A DNA stretch of 64,000 nucleotides from Planctomycetaceae bacterium. Its GTDB lineage: Bacteria; Planctomycetota; Planctomycetia; Pirellulales; Pirellulaceae. The stretch spans positions 1 through 64,000 of the forward strand of contig JAEUIQ010000001.1 of the NCBI GenBank assembly GCA_016794985.1, in the 5' to 3' direction. Positions 43,936 to 52,762 of the stretch are shown piece after piece. Numbering within the stretch: the first letter of the stretch is position 1; each line of letters starts with the position of its first letter. A model generated the notes under the pieces. The model had not been told where the DNA came from. It saw only the letters and a list, made by a program, of their open reading frames with translations, and did not search any database. The position numbers and the translations under genes are program-made.

Positions 43936-45384
43936 ATGTCCAAGTCCTCGAATTTTTGTGGTCGGACGAGACGAGAGTTTATCTGGCAGTCGGGTGCTGG
44001 TTTTGCCGGAGCGGCCTTGGCCGGGATGTTGGAGCCCTCGCTGCTGTACGGTGCCCCCCACGACGATCAGAGCGTCAACCCTTTGGCGCCCAAACCGCCA
44101 CATTTTCCGGCAAAGGCCAAATCCGTCATCTTTTTGTACATGTATGGCGGGCCCAGCCACATCGACACCTTCGACTACAAGCCGAACATGGTTGGAATGG
44201 ACGGCAAGACGATCCAAGTAAAAACCTTTGGCCGTGGCGGCCATCGCAACGAAGGCCGCATCGTTGAGCCCAAGTGGAAGTTTCAACAATATGGTCAGTG
44301 CGGCAAATGGGTTTCCGACCTTTTTCCCAATTTGGCCCACCATGTCGATGACCTTGCTTTCGTGCACAGCATGACGGCCGATTCACCGATTCATGGCTCC
44401 GCCATGCTCCAAATGAACACCGGCAAGATCCAATCGGGTAGCCCGTGCTTGGGTGCTTGGATCAACTATGGCCTGGGAACCGTTAACGAAAACTTGCCTG
44501 GCTTCGTGGTGATGTTGGACCATTCTGGAGGACCAATCTCCGGGCCAAAGAACTGGACCACGGGTTACATGCCAGCCACGTTTCAGGGAACCGTGGTGCG
44601 CAGCGAAGGCTCGCCGATTCTGGATCTCCGTCGACCAGCCGACATGAGTGATGAAACACAACGTGACCTGATCGACACGCTCCAATACTACAATCGTCAA
44701 CATTTGTCTGCGAACGCGAATCATTCCGATCTGGCCGCTCGCATCGCCAGCTACGAGTTGGCCTATCGTATGCAAAGCACTGCACCCGAGGCTGTGGATA
44801 TCGAAGACGAGTCCGAAGAAACCCATCGTCTGTATGGTCTGGATCGCTCCGAGACGCGGTACTTTGGTCGCCAATGCCTGATGGCTCGGCGCTTGGTCGA
44901 GCGCGGTGTTCGTTTTATCCAAATCTACTCTGGAGGCGCCCATAACGATTCCAATTGGGACGCGCATGGTGACTTGGTCGCAAATCATACGTTGCACGCC
45001 GGCGCAACCGACCTGCCGATTGCCGGGTTGCTGAAAGATCTCCGACAACGTGGACTGTTGGACTCGACCCTGATTGTGTGGGGTGGCGAGTTTGGACGTC
45101 AACCAACCGCCGAGTATGCCGAGGGGACCGGCCGTGACCACAATGCTTACGGTTTCACCATGTGGTTGGCCGGTGGCGGAATCAAAGGTGGTGTATCCGT
45201 TGGAACAACCGATGAACTGGGTGCAAAAGCAGTGGAAAGTCCGTTCCACGTCAAGCACATCCACGGGACGATTTTGCACCTCATGGGTTTGGATCCCAAC
45301 CGACTCAGCTATTTCTACAATGGCTTGGATCAAAAATTAGTCGGCGTGGAAGGTGTCGAACCCATCCATCAATTGATCGGTTAA
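43936..45384 (+). CDS. DUF1501 protein with Tat signal
   Basis: A 482-residue member of the DUF1501 family, greatly expanded in planctomycetes and of unproven function, distantly like sulfatases/alkaline phosphatases. The signal is twin-arginine: GRTRREFIWQSGAGFAGAALAGM. The fold is marked by AKSVIFLYMYGGPSHIDTFDYKP, GFVVMLDHSGGP, RQCLMARRLVERGVRFIQIYSGG, STLIVWGGEFGRQP and HVKHIHGTILHLMGLD. ATG 43936 has GGGAGG seven bases upstream, so the in-frame extension to 43852 is rejected. DUF1501 genes usually pair with a DUF1553/DUF1549 cytochrome-like gene; none is adjacent here. Confidence 0.92.
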   Translation: MSKSSNFCGRTRREFIWQSGAGFAGAALAGMLEPSLLYGAPHDDQSVNPLAPKPPHFPAKAKSVIFLYMYGGPSHIDTFDYKPNMVGMDGKTIQVKTFGRGGHRNEGRIVEPKWKFQQYGQCGKWVSDLFPNLAHHVDDLAFVHSMTADSPIHGSAMLQMNTGKIQSGSPCLGAWINYGLGTVNENLPGFVVMLDHSGGPISGPKNWTTGYMPATFQGTVVRSEGSPILDLRRPADMSDETQRDLIDTLQYYNRQHLSANANHSDLAARIASYELAYRMQSTAPEAVDIEDESEETHRLYGLDRSETRYFGRQCLMARRLVERGVRFIQIYSGGAHNDSNWDAHGDLVANHTLHAGATDLPIAGLLKDLRQRGLLDSTLIVWGGEFGRQPTAEYAEGTGRDHNAYGFTMWLAGGGIKGGVSVGTTDELGAKAVESPFHVKHIHGTILHLMGLDPNRLSYFYNGLDQKLVGVEGVEPIHQLIG

Positions 45385-45388
45385 GTTT

Positions 45389-46300
45389 GTGTTCATCGCC
45401 GTGGATGTGGGAAACAGCCATCTGAGCTTTTCAGCTTGGACCGTGGACCGTCGTTTGGAAACGGTGTCCATTGCATGGTCGCGCCAGCATGGCCTGTTCG
45501 TTGATCCATCGAGTCTGGAACCGACAGACCTGGGACCGTTCCTGACTGAAACCATCTGGAAGCGATTCGCTCCTTCGTCGCCCCGCCAGTCGCATGATCC
45601 CCATTCCGAAGCGCCGATAAGTTGGTGGATTGCCAGCGTCAACCAACCAGCGTCCACTGCCCTGCAGCAAGGATTGAGAGTTCATCGACCGCTGGACCTC
45701 GTTTGCTCCATCGACCATGAGCTAGTGCCATTGGCCGATGATCTCCTCCATCGCCAACGAACAGGAATTGATCGGTTGCTGGCCGCCTGGTTTGCCTCGC
45801 AATTTTTGATCTCGCCGGCAACCCGGCAGTCCAGCCGCGGCACGATCGTCGTTGATGTAGGCTCGGCGGTTACTGTCGATTGGGTCGATCCCGCGGGAGT
45901 GTTTCGCGGCGGCATGATCTATCCTGGCTTTCGGCTGTCGGCAACCGCCTTGCATCGCGAAACTGCCGCACTGCCAATGGTCTCAGAAGTCTCGGGTGAA
46001 CAAGCCCCGCCGCCGGTGGGCCGGGGCACGATTGGGGCAATGGAAGCCGGTTTGTTTTGGAGCCAATGGGGCGGCTTGTGCGAGGCCATTGCCGCGCTCA
46101 CAAGAGTCGCCGACGATCGGCCACCAATCGAAGTCGATCGTTCTCCATTGCCAACGTCTGCTCCGGCAGTCGTTGTCACCGGTGGTGGTGTCCAAGCCTT
46201 TGCCAAGTTGCTCCCGTCGGAGTGGTTGTGGGAACCGGATTTGATGCCGAAAGCGATCTTAACGCTGGCGGAGCAAATCAGCAAAGAGCGAGCGCGATGA
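45389..46300 (+). CDS. coaX: Type III pantothenate kinase
   Basis: First step of coenzyme A synthesis, in the ASKHA fold. The 303-residue product has the phosphate-1 motif VFIAVDVGNSHLSFS (Asp6, Gly8, Asn9), the RTGIDRLLAAW motif, the phosphate-2 block IVVDVGSAVTVDWVDPAG, the GGMIYPGFRLSATAL loop and VVVTGGGVQAFAKLL. Somewhat longer than bacterial CoaX (about 255). The GTG start at 45389 lies 4 bp after the DUF1501 stop; its TGA overlaps the ATG of the MnmE-like GTPase (ATGA). The CoaC-type flavoprotein at 10.3 kb belongs to the same pathway but is far away. Confidence 0.92.
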   Translation: MFIAVDVGNSHLSFSAWTVDRRLETVSIAWSRQHGLFVDPSSLEPTDLGPFLTETIWKRFAPSSPRQSHDPHSEAPISWWIASVNQPASTALQQGLRVHRPLDLVCSIDHELVPLADDLLHRQRTGIDRLLAAWFASQFLISPATRQSSRGTIVVDVGSAVTVDWVDPAGVFRGGMIYPGFRLSATALHRETAALPMVSEVSGEQAPPPVGRGTIGAMEAGLFWSQWGGLCEAIAALTRVADDRPPIEVDRSPLPTSAPAVVVTGGGVQAFAKLLPSEWLWEPDLMPKAILTLAEQISKERAR

Positions 46301-47715
46301 TGGAATCCGCATTGCACTCGATCGACCACCCTCCCTCGACCGTTCGCCGTTTGACTGGCTCTCAAGCTGCCGCGATTGCTGTATTCGAACTGCACGGTCC
46401 CCGTTCGATGGAAGTCGCCGCAGCGCACCTGCGCTTTCGCAACCATAAACCGCTGGACGAACAGCCCTGGAATCGCATTGCCTTTGGCTTTTGGAAACAC
46501 CCGCTGTCCAATGCCGAAAGAGATGGTTCGGTCGCGAATCCGCACGAAGAAGATGTCGTCTTTTGCCGGACAGGAGCCAACGACGCTGAACTTCACACTC
46601 ACGGCAGTTCGGCGGTCGCCAAGTCGATCTTCGGAGCGTTTCGTCGAGCCGGAGTGACCGTCGTAGAGGAAGATGACGACGGGCCCGCGACCGGGATTTC
46701 ACACCCAGGCTTCATTGGTCCGCTTCGCCCGCGGGAAGAAGTGATTCGCCTCTTGGAACCGTCTTGGTGGGAAACGGCTGGCTTGCCAGTTGAGCCCCGT
46801 TCGTGGCCTCCGCAATTCGTCAGCAAACTATCACGAGCTCAACTTCCCGAGCGACTCTTCGCCGAACCCCGGGCCCCAGAATTTCATGAGGTTCGATCCG
46901 ATGCTTCTCAAACGGACGCGAACATCGACAACAGCCTGCAGCAGCTACAGAACCTCGCCTATTTCCACTTGTGTAGAGCAAAAGCCCATGTAGTCGGGCG
47001 TTTGTTGTGGCGCCAAGTTCAAGGCGCCCTGCTGCTTCGCTTGTGGAACATCGCCGACCAACTTCAGTCGCAACCGGCTCTGGCCAAAACAAACTTGGAC
47101 CAGTTGTTGGCGACTTGGTCGTTTGGACGATTTTTGAGTCGCGATATTCAAGTGCTGGTGACCGGCGCACCCAACGTCGGAAAAAGTAGCTTGATCAATG
47201 CCCTTTTGGGATACGAACGCAGCGTGGTCTCAGACACGCCGGGAACCACGCGAGACTTGGTAGGGCAGTCCACCGCCATTGCTGGATGGCAATTCCGTTT
47301 GCTCGACTCGGCTGGCTTGCGACAAACGAATGACGACTTGGAAGAGCAAGGGATTCGCCGCGTCGCCCTAGCTCAGCGAGAAGCCGATCTGATCTTGAAA
47401 GTGAGGTCGGCGGATCAACCCGATGAGAATCGTGACTCGCCAAGTGCAGACCAAAATGTTATTCATGTTTGCAATAAAGTCGACTTGCTGGGCGGGAATC
47501 GTACCGCGAGCCCCGAATTGGAACCGGGATCGATCCTCGTTTCCGCCACAACCCGACAGGGCATAGACGATTTGATGTCGTCGATGGTGAATGCTGTAAT
47601 GCCCGGCGAAACAATCCTCGAATTAACCCAATCCGCCCAAACCGCCGCCGTCGTTTTTGCCCCGGAAGTATACGAGTGGTTGTCAAAGTGGCGATCGCAG
47701 ATCGCGACTGCCTAA
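46297..47715 (+). CDS. MnmE-like GTPase lacking the modification motif
   Basis: The 472-residue product follows the MnmE plan: an N-terminal tetrahydrofolate-like domain (1-120), a helical domain and a G domain with G1 GAPNVGKSS (290-298, with the K-loop Asn), SDTPGTTRDLV, the DSAGLRQTNDDLEEQGIRR block, and NKVD. But the N-terminal TIAAIAT-type opening of true MnmE is replaced by RLTGSQAAAIAVFEL, and the chain ends at RSQIATA with no C-(I/L/V)-G-K, the Cys needed for tRNA uridine-34 modification. I therefore read it as a paralogue of unknown role rather than MnmE itself. ATG 46297 overlaps the coaX stop; the frame continuing back to 46057 is inside coaX. Confidence 0.82.
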   Translation: MMESALHSIDHPPSTVRRLTGSQAAAIAVFELHGPRSMEVAAAHLRFRNHKPLDEQPWNRIAFGFWKHPLSNAERDGSVANPHEEDVVFCRTGANDAELHTHGSSAVAKSIFGAFRRAGVTVVEEDDDGPATGISHPGFIGPLRPREEVIRLLEPSWWETAGLPVEPRSWPPQFVSKLSRAQLPERLFAEPRAPEFHEVRSDASQTDANIDNSLQQLQNLAYFHLCRAKAHVVGRLLWRQVQGALLLRLWNIADQLQSQPALAKTNLDQLLATWSFGRFLSRDIQVLVTGAPNVGKSSLINALLGYERSVVSDTPGTTRDLVGQSTAIAGWQFRLLDSAGLRQTNDDLEEQGIRRVALAQREADLILKVRSADQPDENRDSPSADQNVIHVCNKVDLLGGNRTASPELEPGSILVSATTRQGIDDLMSSMVNAVMPGETILELTQSAQTAAVVFAPEVYEWLSKWRSQIATA

Positions 47716-48109
47716 CACTTGAACAGTAAGGAATTGTCTGGAGATCAATTCGATGAGTTTTCTTGACGTACGGTCCCAACCCGAAGCATGAGCGAGATAT
47801 TTTCCACGACGACTGGATCCCGCGCTCACGCTTCGGGATGGGATAGACGGAGGTTATTCCCGGACTGTTCCTAGGTTCGGCGCTCAATACTGCAAATAAA
47901 AAAGGAAGGGTCCCTGCTCGCCGCAACAGGAACCCTTCGGTTTTTGGCTGCCCGATTTTTGGATTGTGTCCAAATCTCGGAGACCCACAGCCATTAGTAG
48001 GTATCGGAAACAAGTGTCGAGTTCCCTGACTAGATTTTTTGGCCGCGGCTCGACTGCTACAATCGCTACAACTTACCACGCGCCGTTCCGGCAATGCCGG
48101 CAGTGCCGG
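47716..48109. other. Gap between the GTPase and cutC genes
   Basis: It contains the terminator at 47904-47945 and a run of GCCGGCAGTGCCGGC-like short inverted repeats near 48090-48110. No gene is supported. Confidence 0.4.
47904..47945. terminator. Terminator between convergent genes
   Basis: GAAGGGTCCCTG (about 47905-47916) pairs with CAGGAACCCTTC (about 47927-47938) with one mismatch, flanked by AATAAAAAAGG on the left and GGTTTTT on the right, so it can serve both the GTPase and the cutC strand. Confidence 0.8.
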
Positions 48110-48853
48110 CTATTCCGCCGCGAGTTGATCCAGCAATCTTCGGGCGGCAATCAAATCGTTTGAATCCAAAGTACGAGTGTGATCATTGATCGCAAACCGA
48201 AATCTCGCGGCTTCATAACCTGGGTCGATGGCGGCCCGCGAAAACGTGCCATGGAACTGCCGCAGGCCCAGTTTCCAAAGCGGAGCGATTGTTGTCGAGC
48301 GGATGCCGCTGCCTGCGATGATCTCGATTTTGTGCTCCGCTTTTTCTTGCATTGCTGCCAAACAATCCGCGCCACCCAGCGCCTCGGGTTGCTGACCTGA
48401 GCTAAGCACACGATCGACTTGGCAATCGATCAGTTGGTGGAGCGCTACCGACCAATCGGCTGCGAGGTCAAATGCTCGATGAAATACGAACTCGCGACCC
48501 ACGATCAAAGCTCTCATGGCAGTCGTGCGACCAACATCGATGTTCCTGTCCGCATCCAACGCGCCAAACACGATGCCCGCCGCTCCCACACTTAACAGCC
48601 ACTCCGTTTCGCGTTGGGCCGTGGTCCATTGGGCGTTTGTGTAACAGAAGCCGCCCGGTCGAGGTCGCACCATGACGACGACGGGAATCGACACGGCTGC
48701 CAAGACCTCTAGAACCAAGCCGGCGGATGGAGTGAGTCCGCCCAACGGCATGCCGCTATTCAGTTCCAGACGGTCGGCTCCCGCCCGTTCGGCGGCGATG
48801 GCATCTTCGACGTCGGCCACCGCTACTTCAATCATTGGTCGAAGATTGGCCAT
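48110..48853 (-). CDS. cutC: CutC-family protein
   Basis: A TIM-barrel protein linked to copper homeostasis in E. coli, though its exact reaction is unknown. The 247-residue product has MIEVAVADVEDAIAAERAGADRLELN, GGLTPSAGLV, IPVVVMVRPRPGGFCY, the VFGALDADRNID loop, FHRAFDLAADW, RVLSSGQQPEALGG and IIAGSGIR, all typical of CutC. GGAGG is 13 bases before ATG 48853, a little far; ATG 48835 (before MIEVAV) is an alternative, 48886 unlikely. Stands alone between a terminator and the sulfatase gene. Confidence 0.93.
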   Translation of the reverse strand: MANLRPMIEVAVADVEDAIAAERAGADRLELNSGMPLGGLTPSAGLVLEVLAAVSIPVVVMVRPRPGGFCYTNAQWTTAQRETEWLLSVGAAGIVFGALDADRNIDVGRTTAMRALIVGREFVFHRAFDLAADWSVALHQLIDCQVDRVLSSGQQPEALGGADCLAAMQEKAEHKIEIIAGSGIRSTTIAPLWKLGLRQFHGTFSRAAIDPGYEAARFRFAINDHTRTLDSNDLIAARRLLDQLAAE

Positions 48854-48927
48854 ATTGTCGTCCCAGCCTCCTGCTTGACTTTTCAATCACGCCCGATTCA
48901 GCTCGTACCACTTTTATTGTACCAGCA

Positions 48928-51261
48928 TCACAACAAATCGACTCTTGTCGTAGCCACGGTCGGGTCGTACACGCCGTTGGATTGGTACCCGCGCGCCGTG
49001 ACGATGATTCGTCGCAGTCCGCTGCTGGGCAACGTGTAAACCCACGTCGCATAGGTCGGATCCGTTCCGGCAGTCAGGTTAGCGGGAATAAAACGATACC
49101 CAGATTGCCAAGCTTGGCCATCATAATAGAGGCCCGAATCGATGTCGCGAACAACCACACGCACTTCGCGAATCGCACTTTCACCTTTAGTCCAGCCGCG
49201 AAATTCTACGGGCCGATTGCGACTCGAAACCGACTGGGCAGCGGTCGGAGTGGTAATCGCCGTCGCGATCGCTTCTGTTTCAACGCGTAGATTACGGCGG
49301 AACACATCGGTTTGGAACTGCCCGGTTCGGTCGTAAACGCGCGCGGTCACATCAATTCGATATTCAGCACTGCCGCCTGGCGTGAAGTCGTAAGACCAGG
49401 AAGTCAAACTTGTATTGGTTGCCTTCAACGCAGCGCGAACTTGTGTGAACTGGCTCTGCCATCCGAAGCCGTTGTAGTATTGCAAGCCGATGGACCCGCC
49501 CGTTTGGCCTTGAGCCTGGCGAGTAATCACCAAGCGAACTTCAGAAACACCTTGGGTCGCTTCCGCGTAGCCTTTCAGCCGCACGCGTCGAAAAAAGAGC
49601 TCCCCATCATACAAAGGTGAGGCAATGGTGCCGCCAAAAGGACGAGAAGTCGGGCGAAAATCTACCAAAAGTCGGTCAAAAAGATTTCGTTCACCAGAGG
49701 TCAAATCTCCCCACCGGTTCTGCCGTTCTAACGGGTCAACCAAGAGGTCGTAATATTCGGTGGTTCCATCGGCCCACCGTGTCACTCGTTGATCAAAAAA
49801 TCGCAAAGAATGATAAACACCTTCGTTGTCTTGGTATGCATGACCGAGCTTTTGATAATGTTCCGTCAACACGCCCGTGGGTCGCCAATTGGTGGGGGAC
49901 GGCACACCGCTGGTTCCCAGTAATGAATTCAGAGACAGACCATCGCCCGCAACTCGGGATGCCTGGCACAACTCCAAGATCGTCGGCATGACGTCCACAT
50001 GAGATACCAAATGCGAACGTTCGACGCCTTGGGCGACTCCGACGCCCGGGCCCCACATGACGAAAGGAACTCGAGTCGATAGATCGTAAGGCAATTGTTT
50101 GCCGATATGGCGTTGTTGACCCAACATGTAGCCGTTGTCAGAAGTAAAGATGATCACGGTTCGTTGCAGCAACCCAGCTTCTTGTAGGTACTGGCGCAGC
50201 AGGCCGAACATGTCATCGCATGATTTCATCGCCAGCATTCGCTCGCGATACTCCTGATCGGTCGCGGTAATGTCCTCCGGAGTCAACAAGGGAAGCTTTG
50301 CCAGATAGGGAGGCTTGCCGACAACGGTCGCTGGATTGAAATCGGAACGCCACGGCTGCCGCATATTGGGCCACCAATTTTGATAGCGCTGATCCAACGC
50401 CTGGCTGGTCGGTGAGTTGTGTGGAGCAAATGGGGCAAGGTAGAGCAAGAAAGGCTGTTGCGGTGAACGGATCAAGTGTTGATCAATCAATTGAATCGAA
50501 TCGATAAACTCGATGTTGGTCCGATACTTCGACTGCAAATGGGGGCGATAGCGACTAGGGTACGAATTCGGATCGAGACTCGTCGATTGAACGAAAGACT
50601 CGCGATTCACTCCATTGCGTTGACTGAGGTAACGAGGGAAGTCGTAATAATTCCCACCCAAGCTGGCGTAAAAGTCATCCCAACCCGGTGGACGGAGCTG
50701 CTGCCAACTTTGATTGGCCATGGGACTGAAGTTGCCATGCAGATACTTCCCGACCATCATCGTGCGGTAACCCGCTTGCTTGGCGAAGTTAGCAAACTCT
50801 AGCTGCCGCCAATCGATTCGGGGCGCGTTCATTTGGATCGTCGACGGTAAGCCGATGTATTGATCAAAACTTCCCGGAAAACCGTTGCTAACGGACTCCG
50901 TTGGGACATGACTGCGAAAGCCGTGCTCTATCACATAGCGCCCCGTTAGCAAACTCGCTCGACTGGGACCACATAATGGCGAAGTGACATGGCAGTTGGT
51001 GAATCGAACTCCGTCGGCCGCCAATTGTTGCAGATTCGGCAAGACACCACTCGCTCGACCATTGTCGAACAAGAACGTGTCCAGATCATCCACATTGATC
51101 AAGATCACGTTTGGTCGCTGTTGGTTTTGTCCCTGGGCTACGCCGGCGAAAATCACACACCAGCAAATTGCAAACAGGATACCAAGGATTCTACTTGGGG
51201 TTGGGGAACATGGCATGGAAAGCTGCTTGCTAACGGGAAGAGAATGTGAAGTACGGATCAT
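48928..51261 (-). CDS. Secreted sulfatase with duplicated C-terminal beta domains
   Basis: A 777-residue exported type I sulfatase. The signal anchor is LGILFAICWCVIFAGVAQG. Asp58/Asp59 in INVDDLD bind the metal; the formylglycine site is Cys97 in LCGPSRASLLTGRY, needing an anaerobic or FGE-type maturase elsewhere. The sulfatase core ends near residue 545. Then come two related domains of about 110 residues each (GVSEVRLVITRQ...YYNGFGWQSQF...SWSYDFTPGG and AIREVRVVVRDIDSGLYYDGQAWQSGYRF...WVYTLPSSG), probably carbohydrate- or matrix-binding. The start at ATG 51261 is probable; 51216 and 51378 are in frame. Likely acts on sulfated polysaccharide, as planctomycetes do. Confidence 0.93.
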   Translation of the reverse strand: MIRTSHSLPVSKQLSMPCSPTPSRILGILFAICWCVIFAGVAQGQNQQRPNVILINVDDLDTFLFDNGRASGVLPNLQQLAADGVRFTNCHVTSPLCGPSRASLLTGRYVIEHGFRSHVPTESVSNGFPGSFDQYIGLPSTIQMNAPRIDWRQLEFANFAKQAGYRTMMVGKYLHGNFSPMANQSWQQLRPPGWDDFYASLGGNYYDFPRYLSQRNGVNRESFVQSTSLDPNSYPSRYRPHLQSKYRTNIEFIDSIQLIDQHLIRSPQQPFLLYLAPFAPHNSPTSQALDQRYQNWWPNMRQPWRSDFNPATVVGKPPYLAKLPLLTPEDITATDQEYRERMLAMKSCDDMFGLLRQYLQEAGLLQRTVIIFTSDNGYMLGQQRHIGKQLPYDLSTRVPFVMWGPGVGVAQGVERSHLVSHVDVMPTILELCQASRVAGDGLSLNSLLGTSGVPSPTNWRPTGVLTEHYQKLGHAYQDNEGVYHSLRFFDQRVTRWADGTTEYYDLLVDPLERQNRWGDLTSGERNLFDRLLVDFRPTSRPFGGTIASPLYDGELFFRRVRLKGYAEATQGVSEVRLVITRQAQGQTGGSIGLQYYNGFGWQSQFTQVRAALKATNTSLTSWSYDFTPGGSAEYRIDVTARVYDRTGQFQTDVFRRNLRVETEAIATAITTPTAAQSVSSRNRPVEFRGWTKGESAIREVRVVVRDIDSGLYYDGQAWQSGYRFIPANLTAGTDPTYATWVYTLPSSGLRRIIVTARGYQSNGVYDPTVATTRVDLL

Positions 51262-51396
51262 AGACCGTCGGTCCCTTTCCGTCGTGAGTCCTACTTTAGT
51301 TGACCACATCTTTATCGGCAAGAATTTCGACGAACCGCGCCGCACTACCGCAGCGAATTCAAGCAAACAAATGTTCATAACGACCGTTTTTTTCGT

Positions 51397-52308
51397 TTAG
51401 GGTCGTTGTTCCGTCATTCCCGATTGAATTTCCCGAAGCATTTTGTCGCGCTCGAGCGTTGGAAGCGATGCCGACAATGTTTCCGAAACTTGGCCGTCGG
51501 TCGGCAGTTTTTGGAAGTAGTCGGCCAATATCTGGGCCGTCTCCGGTTTAGAAAGAAGCGCCGAAACCCACCACCAACTCAGTGCGTAATCGGACTGTTT
51601 GAAGTCGGCAGGGTCGGTCAGCGCCTCCAAGCGCTCCAAGCGAAAGTCCGTTTGTCCAGCTCGGCGCAAGTTCTCCAAATGTGCCAGGTGGTCCGAATGT
51701 CGGCCCAGTTCGGGACGAGCCACTTCGAAATACTCCGCCAAGCCTTCATCCAGCCATAATGGAATCGACGATCGAACACTGTGGAGATAGCCGTGGGTCA
51801 ACTCGTGCCGCAAATCTGTGCCAACGTCATAAGTCCAACTGGCATAAACCTTCAATTCGTCGGCCGATTGGATGAAGTAAGCGCGGCGCTGCAAAATCGG
51901 GTCCCCGGTTTGCTTGACAATGCGAGCCAAATCTTGAGGACTGCGGTAGAGATAGACCTGTATCGGTTCTGTGCCCGGTTCACAACGTAGCAACTTCAGC
52001 AGATCCGATCGCAAAGCGACCAAGTCTTCTAGCATTGGATGCGTCGGAGGCAAATAAAAGTTTGTGTGGACGACCAATTGGCCTCGCTCCAAGCGAAACG
52101 ATTCGGGCGTCTCTAGTTCCGGATCCGCTTTGCCTACAGCGATTGGGCTCGAGTTGGAGTCCGACGCCAACCATGATCCCGAGTTTCGTACACTCGATTG
52201 TAAACAACCGCTGAACATCGCAGCCAAGACCACGATGATGCCCAATCGCGTTGTTCTTCCACCGCGCGTCGCGAGGTTCCATTCGCCGCTCGTCTTGCCA
52301 TGGTTCAA
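51397..52308 (-). CDS. Lipoprotein metallopeptidase-like protein (DUF1570/MA-like)
   Basis: The product carries HELTHGYLH (His168, His172) and, 16 residues on, WLDEGLAEYFE (Glu188), the zinc site of gluzincin peptidases of the MA clan. The N terminus is a lipoprotein signal (TTRLGIIVVLAAMFSGC, Cys35). About 303 residues from the TTG at 52308. The start is uncertain: the frame is open to 52530, the upstream part is not protein-like, and no ATG precedes the signal, so a TTG is assumed. Relatives are common in planctomycetes as DUF1570 proteins. It follows the sulfatase (transcribed first) on the same strand but has no known link. Confidence 0.75.
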   Translation of the reverse strand: MNHGKTSGEWNLATRGGRTTRLGIIVVLAAMFSGCLQSSVRNSGSWLASDSNSSPIAVGKADPELETPESFRLERGQLVVHTNFYLPPTHPMLEDLVALRSDLLKLLRCEPGTEPIQVYLYRSPQDLARIVKQTGDPILQRRAYFIQSADELKVYASWTYDVGTDLRHELTHGYLHSVRSSIPLWLDEGLAEYFEVARPELGRHSDHLAHLENLRRAGQTDFRLERLEALTDPADFKQSDYALSWWWVSALLSKPETAQILADYFQKLPTDGQVSETLSASLPTLERDKMLREIQSGMTEQRP

Positions 52309-52762
52309 GGTGTAACGGGCGCCATCGGTGTGTCGTCCGCTATTCCTCGAAAGCAGCGTTCTTTGTGATGGTCGCGGCCCATGAAATGTGCCTACCACCG
52401 CGCATCGTCGTTTGGGTCTGCTGTTATCGACCAACATTTCGCATCCTTGCGGTCTCAACTCTACCAGCTCGTTCATCCGACCAGCATCCAGCAAGATCAA
52501 CGACTGGGACTCCAGCGATCCCAGCAACACCGTCGACCGTGACGTCCATGTTGATGCAACGTCTCCCGATGACTAGGGATCGCCGCTTTCGTGTTGGCGT
52601 GGCCCAAGTCCGCCCTGTCCGTCGAGTCGGCAAGTTTACCCGAATCAACGAAAATCGCAAAACCCAATTGGACGGTGGATTACCAGCCCTGGGCGTCGGC
52701 GTACCGCCCATTTTCCGCACCAACCCCGGCCTCGCCGTTTTCCCTGGCTGCGCTGAGCCCTG
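52309..52762. other. Gap between comEC and the lipoprotein peptidase gene
   Basis: About 450 bp downstream of comEC. No gene, hairpin or repeat could be supported. Part may be the 5' end of the lipoprotein peptidase gene if its start lies upstream. Confidence 0.4.

Noticed and set aside
46057..46296. Upstream extension of the MnmE-like GTPase
   Set aside because: It lies wholly inside coaX in another frame; the ATGA overlap gives a better start.
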